Assembly: GCF_007678255.1 (NCBI RefSeq)
Contig: NZ_VEED01000012.1
Span: forward strand, 1 to 64,000
DNA: 64,000 nucleotides
Direction: 5' to 3'
Source: Bacillus sp. X1(2014)
Lineage (GTDB): Bacteria; Bacillota; Bacilli; Bacillales_B; DSM-18226
Part shown: positions 15,377 through 25,000 of the stretch, one piece after another
Position numbering within the stretch: the first letter of the stretch is position 1
How the letters are laid out: each line of letters starts with the position of its first letter
Program-made: the position numbers and the translations under genes
Notes under the pieces: generated by a model
Databases searched by the model: none
Seen by the model: only the letters and a program-made list of their open reading frames with translations
Told to the model about the DNA's origin: nothing

Positions 15377-16195
15377 TTAATATTTTCTTAGAAACACGGC
15401 CTCCTTTTCCATCAATTTATTACGAATGCATTCATGACAAAAAGAGAGGATTTTTTCTAACTCCTGCGTTGTATTTGCAAGAACCCTGAGGGCAAACCCT
15501 GGTACTGCGATCATCGTGAGACCAATTCGTGCTTCAGAAACCGATTCGAAATAGTTATGGAGTTCTTCTAATAAAAGCTGGTTTACCCGATCATCAATAA
15601 CAATCATCGTCCCAAAATGGGTAAACCCCTCCATAAAACCAATCCCCTTGATATCCCCATCTGGTTGAAGTTTTACATGATCAAATAATATTAATCTCTC
15701 ATCTCGGTATACTTCCATTTTGGATTGTAATAAGCCATATTGAAATAATGTGCCATCAGGCGCCCAGCCTGGAGTAAATATTTCTGAACAAATAAGGGAG
15801 GACCCACTCTCCATTCGAACTACAGTACGTTGTTTATAGCAACTATACTGGTAAGCGATAATTGGGTCAGGCAGATATTCTAAAACACTGCCGCTTTTTA
15901 AATAGATTGTCTGCTCTTGAATGGCAGGCTTGATTGTCGTCTTATATATTTTAGTAGATGATTGCGTCGTGATAATCGCATGGGCGTCTTCTTCCAAACA
16001 AATATCAATTTTATATGAATCCCCATCCACATAACCGCCGCCAGGATTCATTATATAAAAACAGGCCTCACCACTTGTTGTCAGATAAACTGGTCTAGTG
16101 ATTTTAAACGCACCCTCAGAATAGGAATCTTTTAAAATTGTTTTCTTCCCTTTCCTGGAACCTGTTAGTCTCAAGTATCCTGTCCAGTTTACCAC
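15377..16195 (-). CDS. ureD: Urease accessory protein UreD
   Basis: A 272-residue protein of the UreD/UreH family. It is the scaffold that binds apo-urease and, with UreF and UreG, delivers nickel and CO2 to the active site. Visible marks are G-x-L-R-L at the start, the central T-T-Q-S-S-T-K-I-Y (about 85-93) and L-E-Y-L-P-D-P-I-I-A-Y (about 114-124), and a later F-T-P-G-W-A-P-D-G. It starts with GTG directly after the ureG stop, so translation is coupled, and it is the last gene of the operon. Confidence 0.92.
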   Translation of the reverse strand: MVNWTGYLRLTGSRKGKKTILKDSYSEGAFKITRPVYLTTSGEACFYIMNPGGGYVDGDSYKIDICLEEDAHAIITTQSSTKIYKTTIKPAIQEQTIYLKSGSVLEYLPDPIIAYQYSCYKQRTVVRMESGSSLICSEIFTPGWAPDGTLFQYGLLQSKMEVYRDERLILFDHVKLQPDGDIKGIGFMEGFTHFGTMIVIDDRVNQLLLEELHNYFESVSEARIGLTMIAVPGFALRVLANTTQELEKILSFCHECIRNKLMEKEAVFLRKY

Positions 16196-16807
16196 CTACT
16201 CTAACCCAACCAGCAGTGCATTTGACTTAAGCCAATCAATAACTTCGTTTACACCGACATCCTCTTTTAAGTTCGTAAAAATATAAGGCTTCTTGCCTCG
16301 AGCTGCCTGTGTATCTGCCTCCATGACCTCTAGACTTGCGCCAACATACGGTGCTAAATCAATCTTATTGATGATAAATAGATCAGATTTAATCATTCCT
16401 TGCCCGCCTTTACGGGGAATTTTTTCCCCTTGGGCCACATCAATAATATAAATGGAAAAGTCAACAAGTTCAGGACTAAATGTGGCAGCTAGGTTATCAC
16501 CGCCGCTTTCAACAAAAATAAGCGCGAGGTCCGGATGTTTCTCCTTTAGCTCATCAATTGCAGCAAAATTCATCGACGCATCTTCCCGAATTGCTGTATG
16601 CGGGCAACCACCGGTCTCTACACCAATAATCCGATCCCCCGGGAGCACACTGTTTTTTATTAAAAACTGTGCATCTTCCTTTGTGTAGATGTCATTGGTT
16701 ACAACCGCCATTTTATATTCCTCATGGAGGTACCTGGTTAATCGTTCAACAAGCAGAGTCTTCCCTGCTCCAACTGGTCCTCCAACTCCTATACGTACTG
16801 GTTCCAT
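16196..16807 (-). CDS. ureG: Urease accessory GTPase UreG
   Basis: A 203-residue SIMIBI-class GTPase that powers nickel insertion into urease. The P-loop G-G-P-V-G-A-G-K-T is at residues 8-16 and the T-N-D-I-Y-T-K-E-D segment follows. The nickel-binding C-P-H motif is in [14 protein letters not shown], and the guanine-specificity N-K-I-D is present. The second ATG (16807) was chosen since GAAGGGG lies just upstream of it; the first gives six extra residues with no ribosome site. It sits between ureF and ureD in the usual order. Confidence 0.95.
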   Translation of the reverse strand: MEPVRIGVGGPVGAGKTLLVERLTRYLHEEYKMAVVTNDIYTKEDAQFLIKNSVLPGDRIIGVETGGCPHTAIREDASMNFAAIDELKEKHPDLALIFVESGGDNLAATFSPELVDFSIYIIDVAQGEKIPRKGGQGMIKSDLFIINKIDLAPYVGASLEVMEADTQAARGKKPYIFTNLKEDVGVNEVIDWLKSNALLVGLE

Positions 16808-16831
16808 TGTTTCCCCTTCTTTCATGGTTAT

Positions 16832-17518
16832 TTAGGACATAAATAATCGGGTATGTAGTCTTTCGTGGCGCATTTGTGCAATTTCAAGGCCAGGAGCGAC
16901 AACTCCAAAATCATCCACATCCATAAGTTCAATTTCTTCTGTTATCTTCAGTAAAAAAGGGTGCAGTTCTAATAGGATACGCTGACCGGCCGTCTGCCCA
17001 AGTGGTATTCCGCGCACACCATTCTGAATAAGAGTCACCATACTTGAATAAAGGAAAGTCAAGATCCCCTGTCTTTTCTCAATACCTAAGTAGTGACAGA
17101 TGATTGAAAAAGCAATTCCAGGGTGGCCAAACGCCTCCTTGGCACGAATTTTACTAAGATACACTTCTAATAATGGAATAGAATATATATCAATTCCCAT
17201 TCGAATCAATCGTTCCCCAATCCGTCGGTTTGCTTCCCGTGTTTCTTTGGGGATATTTTGTATGAACAGTTTTCGATCGAGTACCCAGAGCTCTTCCGTA
17301 TCATTATTAAGTAAGGTTTCATAGGCTATGCGGCAGGCAAGTCCATCCGTATAGGCCAATTGTTTTTCCAAGTAAATGCGAAGCCATTCAAAAAAGGATC
17401 CCTTACTATAGACGGTTTCTTCCTGAATGTAAGTTTCCAATCCAAATGAATGGGAAAAAGCACCTGAAGGAAAATTCGAATCGCCAATTTGCAGTAAAGC
17501 CAAAAGTTGATTATCCAT
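16832..17518 (-). CDS. ureF: Urease accessory protein UreF
   Basis: A 228-residue all-helical protein that bridges UreD and UreG during urease maturation. The family opening [21 protein letters not shown] is at about residues 7-29, and the C-terminal Q-x-R-L-x-x-S-type tail is seen as R-L-F-M-S. Its start overlaps the ureE end by 8 bp, and the spacing to ureG is 24 bp. Length is normal. Confidence 0.95.
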   Translation of the reverse strand: MDNQLLALLQIGDSNFPSGAFSHSFGLETYIQEETVYSKGSFFEWLRIYLEKQLAYTDGLACRIAYETLLNNDTEELWVLDRKLFIQNIPKETREANRRIGERLIRMGIDIYSIPLLEVYLSKIRAKEAFGHPGIAFSIICHYLGIEKRQGILTFLYSSMVTLIQNGVRGIPLGQTAGQRILLELHPFLLKITEEIELMDVDDFGVVAPGLEIAQMRHERLHTRLFMS

Positions 17519-17957
17519 GCGAGTGTCCGATATGGCGGAAAGCCCTTTTTACCTTTCTCTCTTCTCTTGAGTATGGAACACCCAATTGGTCGAGCAGTTC
17601 CTGAACAAGATAATCATATTGGACGAGCATAACCTCACCTTCAAATTGCGCTGGTAAGTGGCGGTTGCCCAATTGATGAGCAATTTCCCCCATTTGCTTT
17701 AAACTTGTCGGCTGAATCACGATCAAGTCGTCACTGGTGACACTGATGACAATCATATTTCTGTCATCCATGAATAATATATCGCCATCAATTAAGTCTT
17801 TTGGTTCCTTTAAGCGGATCCCAACCTCGTTTCCGTGGTCCGTTGTCACCCGTTGGATTCGCTTCACTAAGTCATCACTAGCTAGATACACTCTTTCTAT
17901 GTGACGTCCAGTAGTTGAGATTTCTTCCACATTGCCAATGACTTTTTCAATAATCAT
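17511..17957 (-). CDS. ureE: Urease accessory nickel chaperone UreE
   Basis: A 148-residue nickel metallochaperone. The N-terminal peptide-binding domain (about 1-75) precedes the metal-binding domain with the conserved G-N-R-H-L-P segment, in which the His is the interface nickel ligand. The C-terminal tail is short (H-I-G-H-S-H-G), with three His rather than the long His-rich tail of Klebsiella UreE. The ATG at 17957 follows AGGAGTGAGAGA; a longer frame would run into ureC and lacks a ribosome site. Confidence 0.93.
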   Translation of the reverse strand: MIIEKVIGNVEEISTTGRHIERVYLASDDLVKRIQRVTTDHGNEVGIRLKEPKDLIDGDILFMDDRNMIVISVTSDDLIVIQPTSLKQMGEIAHQLGNRHLPAQFEGEVMLVQYDYLVQELLDQLGVPYSREERKVKRAFRHIGHSHG

Positions 17958-17967
17958 TCTCTCACTC

Positions 17968-19680
17968 CTAAAATAAGAAATAGCGCTGTGCCATTGGTAA
18001 TACCTCTGCTGGTTCACAGGTCATTAGTTCGCCATCCACGATAACCTCGTAGGTTTGTGGATCAACTTCAATGGATGGCATCTCAGCATTGAGCTTCATA
18101 TCCTTTTTTGATAGCTGGCGGATTCCCTGTACAGGTTTGATTTGTTTTTTTAGTCCCAGCTTTTCGGGAACCCCAAGTTCAATCGCTGCTTTTGACATGA
18201 AAGTAACCGATGTGGTGTACTTGGCTTTACCGAAGGAAGCAAACATGGGCCGATACAGAACAGGCTGCGGAGTGGGAATTGAGGCATTTGGATCTCCCAT
18301 CAAACTATGTGCAATCATTCCACCTTTGATGACGATCTCTGGTTTAACGCCAAAAAATGCCGGATCCCAAATGACGAGATCTGCCAATTTCCCCACCTCC
18401 ACCGACCCAACCTCCTCCGCAATCCCATGCGTTATCGCTGGATTAATTGTATATTTGGCAATGTATCGCTTAGCACGGAAGTTGTCGCAAGTCCCCTGGT
18501 CTTCCGGCAGCTTGCCGCGCTGTTTCCGCATTTTATCAGCTGTTTGCCAGGTACGAGTGATCACTTCGCCTACTCGGCCCATCGCCTGCGAATCGGAACT
18601 AATCATACTGAATACGCCCAAATCGTGGAGAATGTCTTCCGCTGCAATTGTTTCTTTTCTGATGCGCGAATCAGCAAAGGCAATATCCTCAGGCACGTCG
18701 GGGTCCAAGTGATGACAAACCATCAGCATATCTAAATGCTCATCTAAGGTATTTTTGGTGTAGGGTCGTGTTGGATTGGTGGATGACGGGAGGATATACG
18801 GGAAACTTGCGACCTTAATAATATCAGGAGCATGACCTCCGCCTGCCCCTTCCGTATGGTACGTATGGATGATCCGGCCATTAATCGCTGCCAAAGTATC
18901 CTCGACAAACCCGCCTTCATTTAAGGTATCAGTATGAATGGCAACTTGGATATCATACTTGTCCGCAACCTTGAGGCAGTGGTCAATGGCAGAGGCAGTC
19001 GTCCCCCAATCTTCATGCAATTTAAGACCAATCACACCGGCATTGATCTGTTCAATTAACGGTTCCTCAGCAGACGAATTACCCTTTCCTAAGAATCCTA
19101 GATTCATAGGGAATTCTTCAGCCGCTTCCAACATGCGGTGAATATTCCATTCCCCCGGCGTACAAGTGGTTGCATTTGTTCCCGTTGCCGGACCGGTGCC
19201 GCCGCCAATCATGGTGGTAATCCCTGATGACAGGGCTGTTTCGATTTGCTGTGGACTAATAAAATGGATATGGGCATCAATCCCGCCAGCGGTTACAATC
19301 ATTCCTTCACCGGCAATGACTTCAGTCGAAGCCCCGATAATGAGATCTACGCCTTCCATTAAGAGAGGGTTGCCACTTTTTCCAATTCCAGTGATTCTGC
19401 CTTCACGAATCCCAATATCAGCCTTATAGATCCCGCTATAATCCAAAATAATGGCGTTGGTAATGACGGTATCCAGTGCTCCCTGTGCTCGTGTCACAAG
19501 CGGATGCTGCCCCATCCCGTCACGGATTACCTTTCCACCTCCAAATTTCACTTCATCCCCATAAACAGTAAAATCCTTTTCTATTTCGATAAATAAATCG
19601 GTGTCCGCAAGCCGAATGGCATCGCCTGTTGTAGGACCAAACATGTCTGCATATTGTTTTCTCGACATTCGAAAGCTCAT
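17968..19680 (-). CDS. ureC: Urease alpha subunit UreC
   Basis: The 570-residue catalytic subunit hydrolyses urea to ammonia and carbamate at a di-nickel centre. Key residues are visible: H-x-H at 137/139, the carbamylated Lys220 in G-L-K-L-H-E-D-W-G, the flap Cys322 in M-V-C-H-H-L-D-P, and the later Asp in [11 protein letters not shown]. Numbering matches Sporosarcina pasteurii urease. The gene overlaps ureB by 4 bp (ATGA), and AGGAGG lies upstream in the end of ureB. There is no sign of damage, so the enzyme should be active given the full accessory set. Confidence 0.97.
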   Translation of the reverse strand: MSFRMSRKQYADMFGPTTGDAIRLADTDLFIEIEKDFTVYGDEVKFGGGKVIRDGMGQHPLVTRAQGALDTVITNAIILDYSGIYKADIGIREGRITGIGKSGNPLLMEGVDLIIGASTEVIAGEGMIVTAGGIDAHIHFISPQQIETALSSGITTMIGGGTGPATGTNATTCTPGEWNIHRMLEAAEEFPMNLGFLGKGNSSAEEPLIEQINAGVIGLKLHEDWGTTASAIDHCLKVADKYDIQVAIHTDTLNEGGFVEDTLAAINGRIIHTYHTEGAGGGHAPDIIKVASFPYILPSSTNPTRPYTKNTLDEHLDMLMVCHHLDPDVPEDIAFADSRIRKETIAAEDILHDLGVFSMISSDSQAMGRVGEVITRTWQTADKMRKQRGKLPEDQGTCDNFRAKRYIAKYTINPAITHGIAEEVGSVEVGKLADLVIWDPAFFGVKPEIVIKGGMIAHSLMGDPNASIPTPQPVLYRPMFASFGKAKYTTSVTFMSKAAIELGVPEKLGLKKQIKPVQGIRQLSKKDMKLNAEMPSIEVDPQTYEVIVDGELMTCEPAEVLPMAQRYFLF

Positions 19681-20006
19681 AATGGGTTCTTTCCTCCTTG
19701 GTCCAATGGGCCATCCGTTTTATTATTTAGTCCATAGACTTCACGCTGACCGGCGAAGGGAACGAGATCTATTTCTTTCGCATCGCCAGGTTCAAAGCGG
19801 ACGGCCGTTCCAGCAGGGATATTTAGATGCTTTCCAAAAGCTTGGTCCCGGTCAAATTTTAGCGCGCTATTTACTTCATAAAAATGAAAATGGGAGCCGA
19901 CTTGAATCGGCCTGTCGCCTTGATTGAGCACCATGACCCTAACAGCCGTTCTCCCCTCGTTACAGATAATCGGCTCTAGTTTTAATCGATATTCTCCTGG
20001 TATCAA
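19677..20006 (-). CDS. ureB: Urease beta subunit UreB
   Basis: A 109-residue structural subunit of the trimeric urease. It shows the P-G-E-Y opening, I-x-x-N-E-G-R at 14-20, the central [16 protein letters not shown] (about 31-46), and R-F-E-P-G-D near 70-75. The start is TTG at 20006, followed directly by the conserved I-P-G-E-Y. Upstream is a purine-rich stretch (GGGAGGGAGAGAAAGAG). The 210-bp gap to ureA is unusual for this operon and holds a tandem repeat. Confidence 0.94.
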   Translation of the reverse strand: MIPGEYRLKLEPIICNEGRTAVRVMVLNQGDRPIQVGSHFHFYEVNSALKFDRDQAFGKHLNIPAGTAVRFEPGDAKEIDLVPFAGQREVYGLNNKTDGPLDQGGKNPL

Positions 20007-20051
20007 TTCTCTTTCTCTCCCTCCCTAATTGGAAGTTATTTTACATTCACT

Positions 20052-20161
20052 GTGAAATTAACTCTCTATTTCGTAAAATAACTTCATTTTTTGTAAAATC
20101 GAACTTCTCATTCGTTAAATAAATTTGTTTTTTGTAAAATTAACTTTCTATTTTGTAAAAT
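20052..20161. repeat. Tandem repeat with 20-21 bp period between ureA and ureB
   Basis: Six copies of a GTAAAAT-type heptamer (20052, 20073, 20093, 20114, 20134, 20155) each follow a T-rich stretch. Steps are 21, 20, 21, 20 and 21 bp, about two turns of B-DNA. There is no open frame across it and it interrupts an otherwise tightly packed operon. Confidence 0.8.
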
Positions 20162-20216
20162 CCCCCTATTTTTCTTCTAAAATTAGCTTAAAGCCCCCAA
20201 CCAAACCGCTCTAAAT

Positions 20217-20519
20217 CTATCGAATCGGTTCATGTACAGTGACAAGCTTCGTTCCATCTGGAAAGGTTGCCTCTACCTGAATATCGTGAATCATCTCCGC
20301 GATCCCTTCCATCACATCCTCACTTGATAATATTTTGGCCCCTTCACTCATCAGTTCTGCCACCGATTTTCCATCTCTTGCACCTTCGATAATTTCGTAG
20401 GTGATCAAGGCAATCGCCTCAGGATAGTTTAATTTTAAGCCTCGGTCTTTGCGGCGCCTGGCCAAATCTGCCGCAACGACAATCATTAATTTTTCCTGTT
20501 CCCGCTGAGTTAATTTCAT
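20217..20519 (-). CDS. ureA: Urease gamma subunit UreA
   Basis: A 100-residue structural subunit. Family marks: M-K-L-T-x-R-E-Q-E-K-L at the start, [22 protein letters not shown] at about 16-37, E-G-A-R-D-G-K at 45-51 and V-H-E-P-I at the end. It overlaps the upstream M20 gene by 4 bp (ATGA), which links urease directly to purine breakdown. The long gap to ureB may affect the A:B ratio. Confidence 0.95.
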   Translation of the reverse strand: MKLTQREQEKLMIVVAADLARRRKDRGLKLNYPEAIALITYEIIEGARDGKSVAELMSEGAKILSSEDVMEGIAEMIHDIQVEATFPDGTKLVTVHEPIR

Positions 20520-21775
20520 CCCTTACCTTCCCCCAGTAAATCATAAAGTGTACAGGCAATAATCTTAGTGGCATCAATCAAATCTTCGATGCGGATATGT
20601 TCATCGGCCCGGTGCCCGTTGGCCTCTTCTAGCAATTTAGGTCCAACACCAAACATGATCGTTGGGATCCCTTTTTCATAGAAATGACGGGCATCTGCAT
20701 AAATGGGTACGCCGTTAATAGCTAATTCACCCTTGCCCTTCATAATAGACTGCCAATTCGAAGACAGAGCTGAAATCAATGGGGAATCTTCCGGAACAGG
20801 TCCGAAACTTTCCGCATGGAGAATTTTGCGAATCTCTATTTTTATTCCCGCGATCGTCTTAACGGCTTCTTCCACTACACTTCTAAATTCCTCCTCCGCT
20901 TGTGCCCCATCTTCACCAGGAATTAATCTCCGATCCACTCTGATCGTGCATTCATCAGGCACAACATTGGTGTTAATTCCTCCCGAAATGAGACCGACAA
21001 CTAAGGTTGGATGATCAATTCCAGGCACAGTAGATTTTTTCGCAGCGAGAGTCTTTCTGTATTCATATAACCGATTCAGAATCTCAGTCGTCGCCTCTAG
21101 CGCATCAATTCCTGTATGAGGCAAAGCCGCATGGGCAGACTTTCCCACGATTTTCACTTCAAAATGTAAACATCCATTATGGGCATTAACCGCTGAATAG
21201 GTAAAGCCAGCAGCAATCGCCTGATCAGGTTTAATCTCACCTTGATCCAGCAGCCTTTTCGGTCCTAATTCTCCGCCTGTCTCTTCATCAAAAGTAAAGG
21301 CCAGGTCGACTTCCCCTTGCAACTGCTGACTGATTTTTGCCTGTTTCAAAGCTAAAACTGCGTATGAGTAGGCAGCAATATCTGATTTGGAGACAGCCAC
21401 GCCACGTCCATACATCCTACCGTTAATGATTTCCCCTCCATATGGGTCAACACTCCAGCCTAACCCTGGCGGCACGACATCACCATGTGCATTTAGGGCT
21501 ATATTTGTTCCCACTCCATTTCCAAACTTAGTGCGGCTTAGGACATTGGCCAGACTGATCATTCCAGCCGCCTTCACTGCCTCTTCCTCCACATCTAAAA
21601 GGGAAACATCCTCAAATCCAAGTTCTTGAAGCTGATGATATAAGAAGGCCGCAATTGGATAACAGTCGCCTGCAGGATTATCCGAAGGAACTTGCACGAT
21701 CTTTTTTAATAAATCGATCATTTCTACTTGGTGTTCCTCAACCCATTGGATTAACCGTTCCTTATCCTGATTCAT
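20516..21775 (-). CDS. M20-family metal amidohydrolase of the purine operon
   Basis: A 419-residue two-domain zinc hydrolase of the ArgE/DapE type. The first metal motif is A-H-G-D-V-V-P-P, and the next is [10 protein letters not shown] with the catalytic and metal-binding Glu pair. The lid domain follows ([13 protein letters not shown]), and a late D-A-R-H-F segment supplies further ligands. It lies between allB and ureA, overlapping ureA. No AllC/PucF-type or allantoicase gene is seen, so the position suggests action on allantoate or a ureido product; this is inference, and a deacetylase or peptidase role is possible. The ATG at 21775 follows AAGGAGG; the longer TTG form is unlikely. Confidence 0.8.
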   Translation of the reverse strand: MNQDKERLIQWVEEHQVEMIDLLKKIVQVPSDNPAGDCYPIAAFLYHQLQELGFEDVSLLDVEEEAVKAAGMISLANVLSRTKFGNGVGTNIALNAHGDVVPPGLGWSVDPYGGEIINGRMYGRGVAVSKSDIAAYSYAVLALKQAKISQQLQGEVDLAFTFDEETGGELGPKRLLDQGEIKPDQAIAAGFTYSAVNAHNGCLHFEVKIVGKSAHAALPHTGIDALEATTEILNRLYEYRKTLAAKKSTVPGIDHPTLVVGLISGGINTNVVPDECTIRVDRRLIPGEDGAQAEEEFRSVVEEAVKTIAGIKIEIRKILHAESFGPVPEDSPLISALSSNWQSIMKGKGELAINGVPIYADARHFYEKGIPTIMFGVGPKLLEEANGHRADEHIRIEDLIDATKIIACTLYDLLGEGKG

Positions 21776-21792
21776 CAAATTCCTCCTTTTTA

Positions 21793-23151
21793 CTAAAGAC
21801 AAACACCAAACTTCCCTTTTTCCACCCCTAATTGGTCATCATAAATGACTTTCCCTCGTAAAATTGTTTTCTTCACTTTGAGTAAAAACTCCTTATCCTC
21901 ATAGGGTGAATAAGCATTTCTAAAGGCCAAGGACTGTTTATCAACAATCGTTGATTCATCTAGACGAATCAACACTAAGTCCGCATCGAGACCAGGCCGA
22001 ATCCTTCCTTTTCGTTCAGCGATTCCAAACCTCTCTGCCACATTTGATGTCCCTAATGGTAAAATTTGTTTAAGGCTGATTCTCCGTTTAAGGGCTTCAT
22101 CAAGCAGTGAGAGCCATGTAAATTGAACCCCTTGAATTCCTCCCCATGCTTCCCAGATTGAATCCGTTGCTTTCATCGAATATAGGCATGGAGAATGATC
22201 AGACCCAATGGTGTCAATCCACCCTCTCAGAAGGCATTCCCAAAGCCCCTCTACTTCTTCACGCGGTCTTATTGGCGGTGCACATTTGAGGATGGCACCA
22301 CTTTTCAGAAAATCCTCTTCATCAAAAATTAAATAATGCGGGCAGGTTTCAACGGTGACGTCTACTCCGCTTTTTTTGGCTTGCTCGATCAAACCGATTA
22401 CTTTCGCTGAACTAATATGCACAAAATGAAGAGCTGTTCCATATTTTGCAGCAAGTTCTAGCGCATAATTAACAGCTTTCTCTTCTGCTGATACAGGTCT
22501 GCTCGCCAGAAAGGCCCTTCGTCCATTCATTCCAACCTTTTGTTTATAAAAAGCTGTCAACTTATGAATCTCCTCATTCCACTCTGCATGAAGGGCAAGG
22601 ATCTTGTTATGTTCCTTTGCTGCTTGCATGGCCTGTTTCAATCCATCCGGAGATACGAATGGGAAATCTTCAATCCCACTCTCACTCATAAACGCCTTCC
22701 AAGCAATAATCCCCGCACTCATTTGAGAGAGCTCTTTCCGGTCAATGATGTTCGTTTCTGTTATTCCCCCCCACAGAGCATAATCAACATATGACCTAGT
22801 CGTTAAGTAGTCCTTTTTATCTAGTAAATTCTTAAAATTAGTGATGGAGGGGGCACAATTCAACGGCATATCAAAAATCGTCGTGGTGCCGCCGACTGCT
22901 GCAGCACGGCTTCCTGTCTCGATACCTTCCCAATCCGTTCTTCCCGGGTCATTGAAATGGACATGGGCGTCAATAAAGCCAGGAACAACCAGGCAGCCGC
23001 TTGCATCGATCACTGTATCTGTTTCCTCTTTCAATGGTTCTGCTTCACTTTTTACAAAGGAGTCAATGTGCTCATCAACCACTCGAATGTTTACCTCTCG
23101 AAAGCCTTCCTCTGTAAAAACAAGCCCATTCTTCACCCACAGTTCTTTCAT
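21793..23151 (-). CDS. allB: Allantoinase AllB
   Basis: A 452-residue cyclic amidohydrolase that opens the hydantoin ring of allantoin to give allantoate. The metal motif G-F-I-D-A-H-V-H-F-N-D-P-G-R (His63, His65) is followed by the carboxylated Lys152 in A-W-K-A-F-M-S. Later come T-C-P-H-Y-L and the Asp of G-S-D-H-S-P. Those blocks, together with the neighbours (uricase, HIU hydrolase, OHCU decarboxylase), favour allantoinase over dihydroorotase or hydantoinase. The ATG at 23151 follows AAGGAGG; upstream in-frame codons overlap uraH and are not used. Confidence 0.93.
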   Translation of the reverse strand: MKELWVKNGLVFTEEGFREVNIRVVDEHIDSFVKSEAEPLKEETDTVIDASGCLVVPGFIDAHVHFNDPGRTDWEGIETGSRAAAVGGTTTIFDMPLNCAPSITNFKNLLDKKDYLTTRSYVDYALWGGITETNIIDRKELSQMSAGIIAWKAFMSESGIEDFPFVSPDGLKQAMQAAKEHNKILALHAEWNEEIHKLTAFYKQKVGMNGRRAFLASRPVSAEEKAVNYALELAAKYGTALHFVHISSAKVIGLIEQAKKSGVDVTVETCPHYLIFDEEDFLKSGAILKCAPPIRPREEVEGLWECLLRGWIDTIGSDHSPCLYSMKATDSIWEAWGGIQGVQFTWLSLLDEALKRRISLKQILPLGTSNVAERFGIAERKGRIRPGLDADLVLIRLDESTIVDKQSLAFRNAYSPYEDKEFLLKVKKTILRGKVIYDDQLGVEKGKFGVCL

Positions 23152-23164
23152 GTTAGGATCCTCC

Positions 23165-23524
23165 TTAACTCCCGCGATACGTACTGTAGCCACCAGGTGA
23201 AATCAGCAATGGAACGTGATAGTGGGATTCGGTTTCCGAAATGCCAAAGCGAATAGGAACGCAATCTAGGAATGAAGGGTCTCCGAGTAAGGTGCCGCGC
23301 TTCCGATAATAATCGCCGATATGAAAACGAAGTTCATAGATTCCTTTTTTCATATTTTCCCCTTCGAGGAGAGGTTGATTTACTCGCCCATCCTCATTTG
23401 TCCGGCATGTCAAAATGAATTGAAACCTGTTTTCTGAATCAACTTGCCATAACTCCACTACCACTCCACTTGCTGGCTTACCAATACTTAAATCTAGAAC
23501 GTGAGTAGTTAACTTTCCTGTCAT
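23165..23524 (-). CDS. uraH: 5-hydroxyisourate hydrolase (transthyretin-like)
   Basis: A 119-residue protein (PucM in B. subtilis) that hydrolyses 5-hydroxyisourate, the product of uricase, to OHCU. The transthyretin-like signatures are complete: L-T-T-H-V-L-D-L-x-x-G-K-P-A at the start, R-T-N-E-D-G-R in the middle, H-Y-H-V-P-L-L-I-S-P-G-G-Y-S-T-Y-R-G-S at the C-terminus. The terminal Y-R-G-S and the His residues form the active site in the family. It overlaps the uricase gene by 4 bp. Confidence 0.95.
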   Translation of the reverse strand: MTGKLTTHVLDLSIGKPASGVVVELWQVDSENRFQFILTCRTNEDGRVNQPLLEGENMKKGIYELRFHIGDYYRKRGTLLGDPSFLDCVPIRFGISETESHYHVPLLISPGGYSTYRGS

Positions 23525-24474
23525 TTCGGTAATTCCCCTGGATTTTCTAAATCATCACGTGTCATTGAGAAACATTGAAACCCGTATGGAGGACGCGGTT
23601 CGGTAAATACCTTTCCATCTTGTGAGGCTGGAATTTCGTCTAAAATGGTTTCCCACGTCCGGTTATTGGATTCAAAGCGAACCTCAACTAACTGTGGAAA
23701 ACGCTCTAATACGCGAAGGCCAATGCGGTAGATTAGATTTTGGATGGAGGGAGAATTTTCTTCATGAAAAACCGTATAAGCAATATCCCTTACTTGCTCA
23801 GCTGCGACATACCCATTTGCTGAACTGCCCTTCGCATCCTCAAAATCGTTATAGCGCCATCCAATATTCAAGAAGATAAACAGCGGTCGATCAAAAGATT
23901 CCGGAAGTGTTGTATATTCGTCTTTCACAAACCCATAAAAGGAACTGCCTCGCACCTTTAAAAGCTTTAGTCCCTTTAAGCTGCAGAGATGATCAGTTGT
24001 GATAATGTCTTCTCCAGAGCGCTTCACTTCCACTTGAGCCAAAGACTGCTCATTTAATGAATAGCGAAATACTAATGGACTCGCTTCAAAACCATCCTTC
24101 GTCGGTACTTGAAGTTCATCAAATGGGATTTGTTCACTTGTAATATCGACTGCACTCATATGTGAATACGTTTCAAGGAAACGACGGGCGACAAATTCTA
24201 GGAACCCTTCTTGGGTGGAACCTTTATAATCGCCAGCATGTTTTAGAATAAAATTTTTCATCGAATCAGTTGCGACAACTAATGAATTATCGCCATCTTT
24301 AAAAGACGATAAGAAAGCATCACCCTCTACTGCCACCTTCACGTTCATTCCAAACAGAATATTGCTACGGCCCGTAAAAGCTGATTCAGGAATCGGACGG
24401 ACTGCTGTGAGCGGGGCTGCGTAAGTACGATAAACCCAAACATCTGCTTTTCCATAACGCATCGTTCTTTGCAT
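23521..24474 (-). CDS. pucL: Urate oxidase (uricase)
   Basis: A 317-residue cofactor-free uricase that oxidises urate to 5-hydroxyisourate. Motifs visible are Y-G-K-A-D-V-W-V-Y-R near the start, the D-S-M-K-N segment (T-D-S-M-K-N-F) with the catalytic-type Lys/Thr region, T-T-D-H-L and a late N-R-T-W segment. In B. subtilis the uricase is fused behind the OHCU decarboxylase in PucL; here the two are separate genes overlapping slightly. The ATG at 24474 follows GGGGATG; the TTG seven codons upstream is less likely. Confidence 0.93.
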   Translation of the reverse strand: MQRTMRYGKADVWVYRTYAAPLTAVRPIPESAFTGRSNILFGMNVKVAVEGDAFLSSFKDGDNSLVVATDSMKNFILKHAGDYKGSTQEGFLEFVARRFLETYSHMSAVDITSEQIPFDELQVPTKDGFEASPLVFRYSLNEQSLAQVEVKRSGEDIITTDHLCSLKGLKLLKVRGSSFYGFVKDEYTTLPESFDRPLFIFLNIGWRYNDFEDAKGSSANGYVAAEQVRDIAYTVFHEENSPSIQNLIYRIGLRVLERFPQLVEVRFESNNRTWETILDEIPASQDGKVFTEPRPPYGFQCFSMTRDDLENPGELPK

Positions 24475-24487
24475 AGCATCATCCCCT

Positions 24488-25000
24488 TTATTCAATAAGA
24501 TCGGTTAAGCGGAACCCAACAATTTTATAGACCTCGTTTAAGGCTGTCATGAATTCTTGTTCATAGGCATTAGCAACACGCACTTTCATTGCTGCAAGGA
24601 TGGTATCCTTATTTTGACCCTTCACCGCCATGATAAAAGGAAAGCCAAATTGTTCAACATACCTTTGATTTAGTGACATAAACTCCTTATATTCATCCTT
24701 AGTTAACCGATCAAGCCCCACACCTGCTTGCTCTTTTTGTGAAACCTCTGAAATGATCAATCTAGTCCCGAGATCCGGATGGGCCCGAAGCAGTGCCAAT
24801 TGCAATGCTTCCTCTGCATTTTTTACAACCGTCACCATTGTTTGTAAGAGCTCCTTACGGGAATGGACGGGAAGACTTTCCCATGCTGCCCTTGCCACCC
24901 ATGGAGAGTGCTCAAACACCCATCCTACTGCACTCACAAACTCTTCTTTGTTCAATTGATTTACAGTGGCGATCGAAAGTCGCGGCTGGTTATTCACCAC
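24488..25000 (-). CDS. uraD: OHCU decarboxylase
   Basis: A 170-residue helical enzyme that decarboxylates 2-oxo-4-hydroxy-4-carboxy-5-ureidoimidazoline to S-allantoin. The hallmark A-H-P-D-L-G-T (catalytic His) is near residues 72-78 and the F-G-F-P-F-I-M-A-V-K-G block near 118-128. It starts with GTG within the end of the MobA-like gene and stops 14 bp before the likely uricase ATG. It corresponds to the N-terminal domain of B. subtilis PucL. Confidence 0.93.
   Translation of the reverse strand: MVNNQPRLSIATVNQLNKEEFVSAVGWVFEHSPWVARAAWESLPVHSRKELLQTMVTVVKNAEEALQLALLRAHPDLGTRLIISEVSQKEQAGVGLDRLTKDEYKEFMSLNQRYVEQFGFPFIMAVKGQNKDTILAAMKVRVANAYEQEFMTALNEVYKIVGFRLTDLIE

Noticed and set aside
18071..18712. 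213-codon plus-strand frame opposite ureC
   Set aside because: It is antisense to a fully conserved urease subunit and has no ribosome site; similar antisense frames occur across ureG, allB and uricase.
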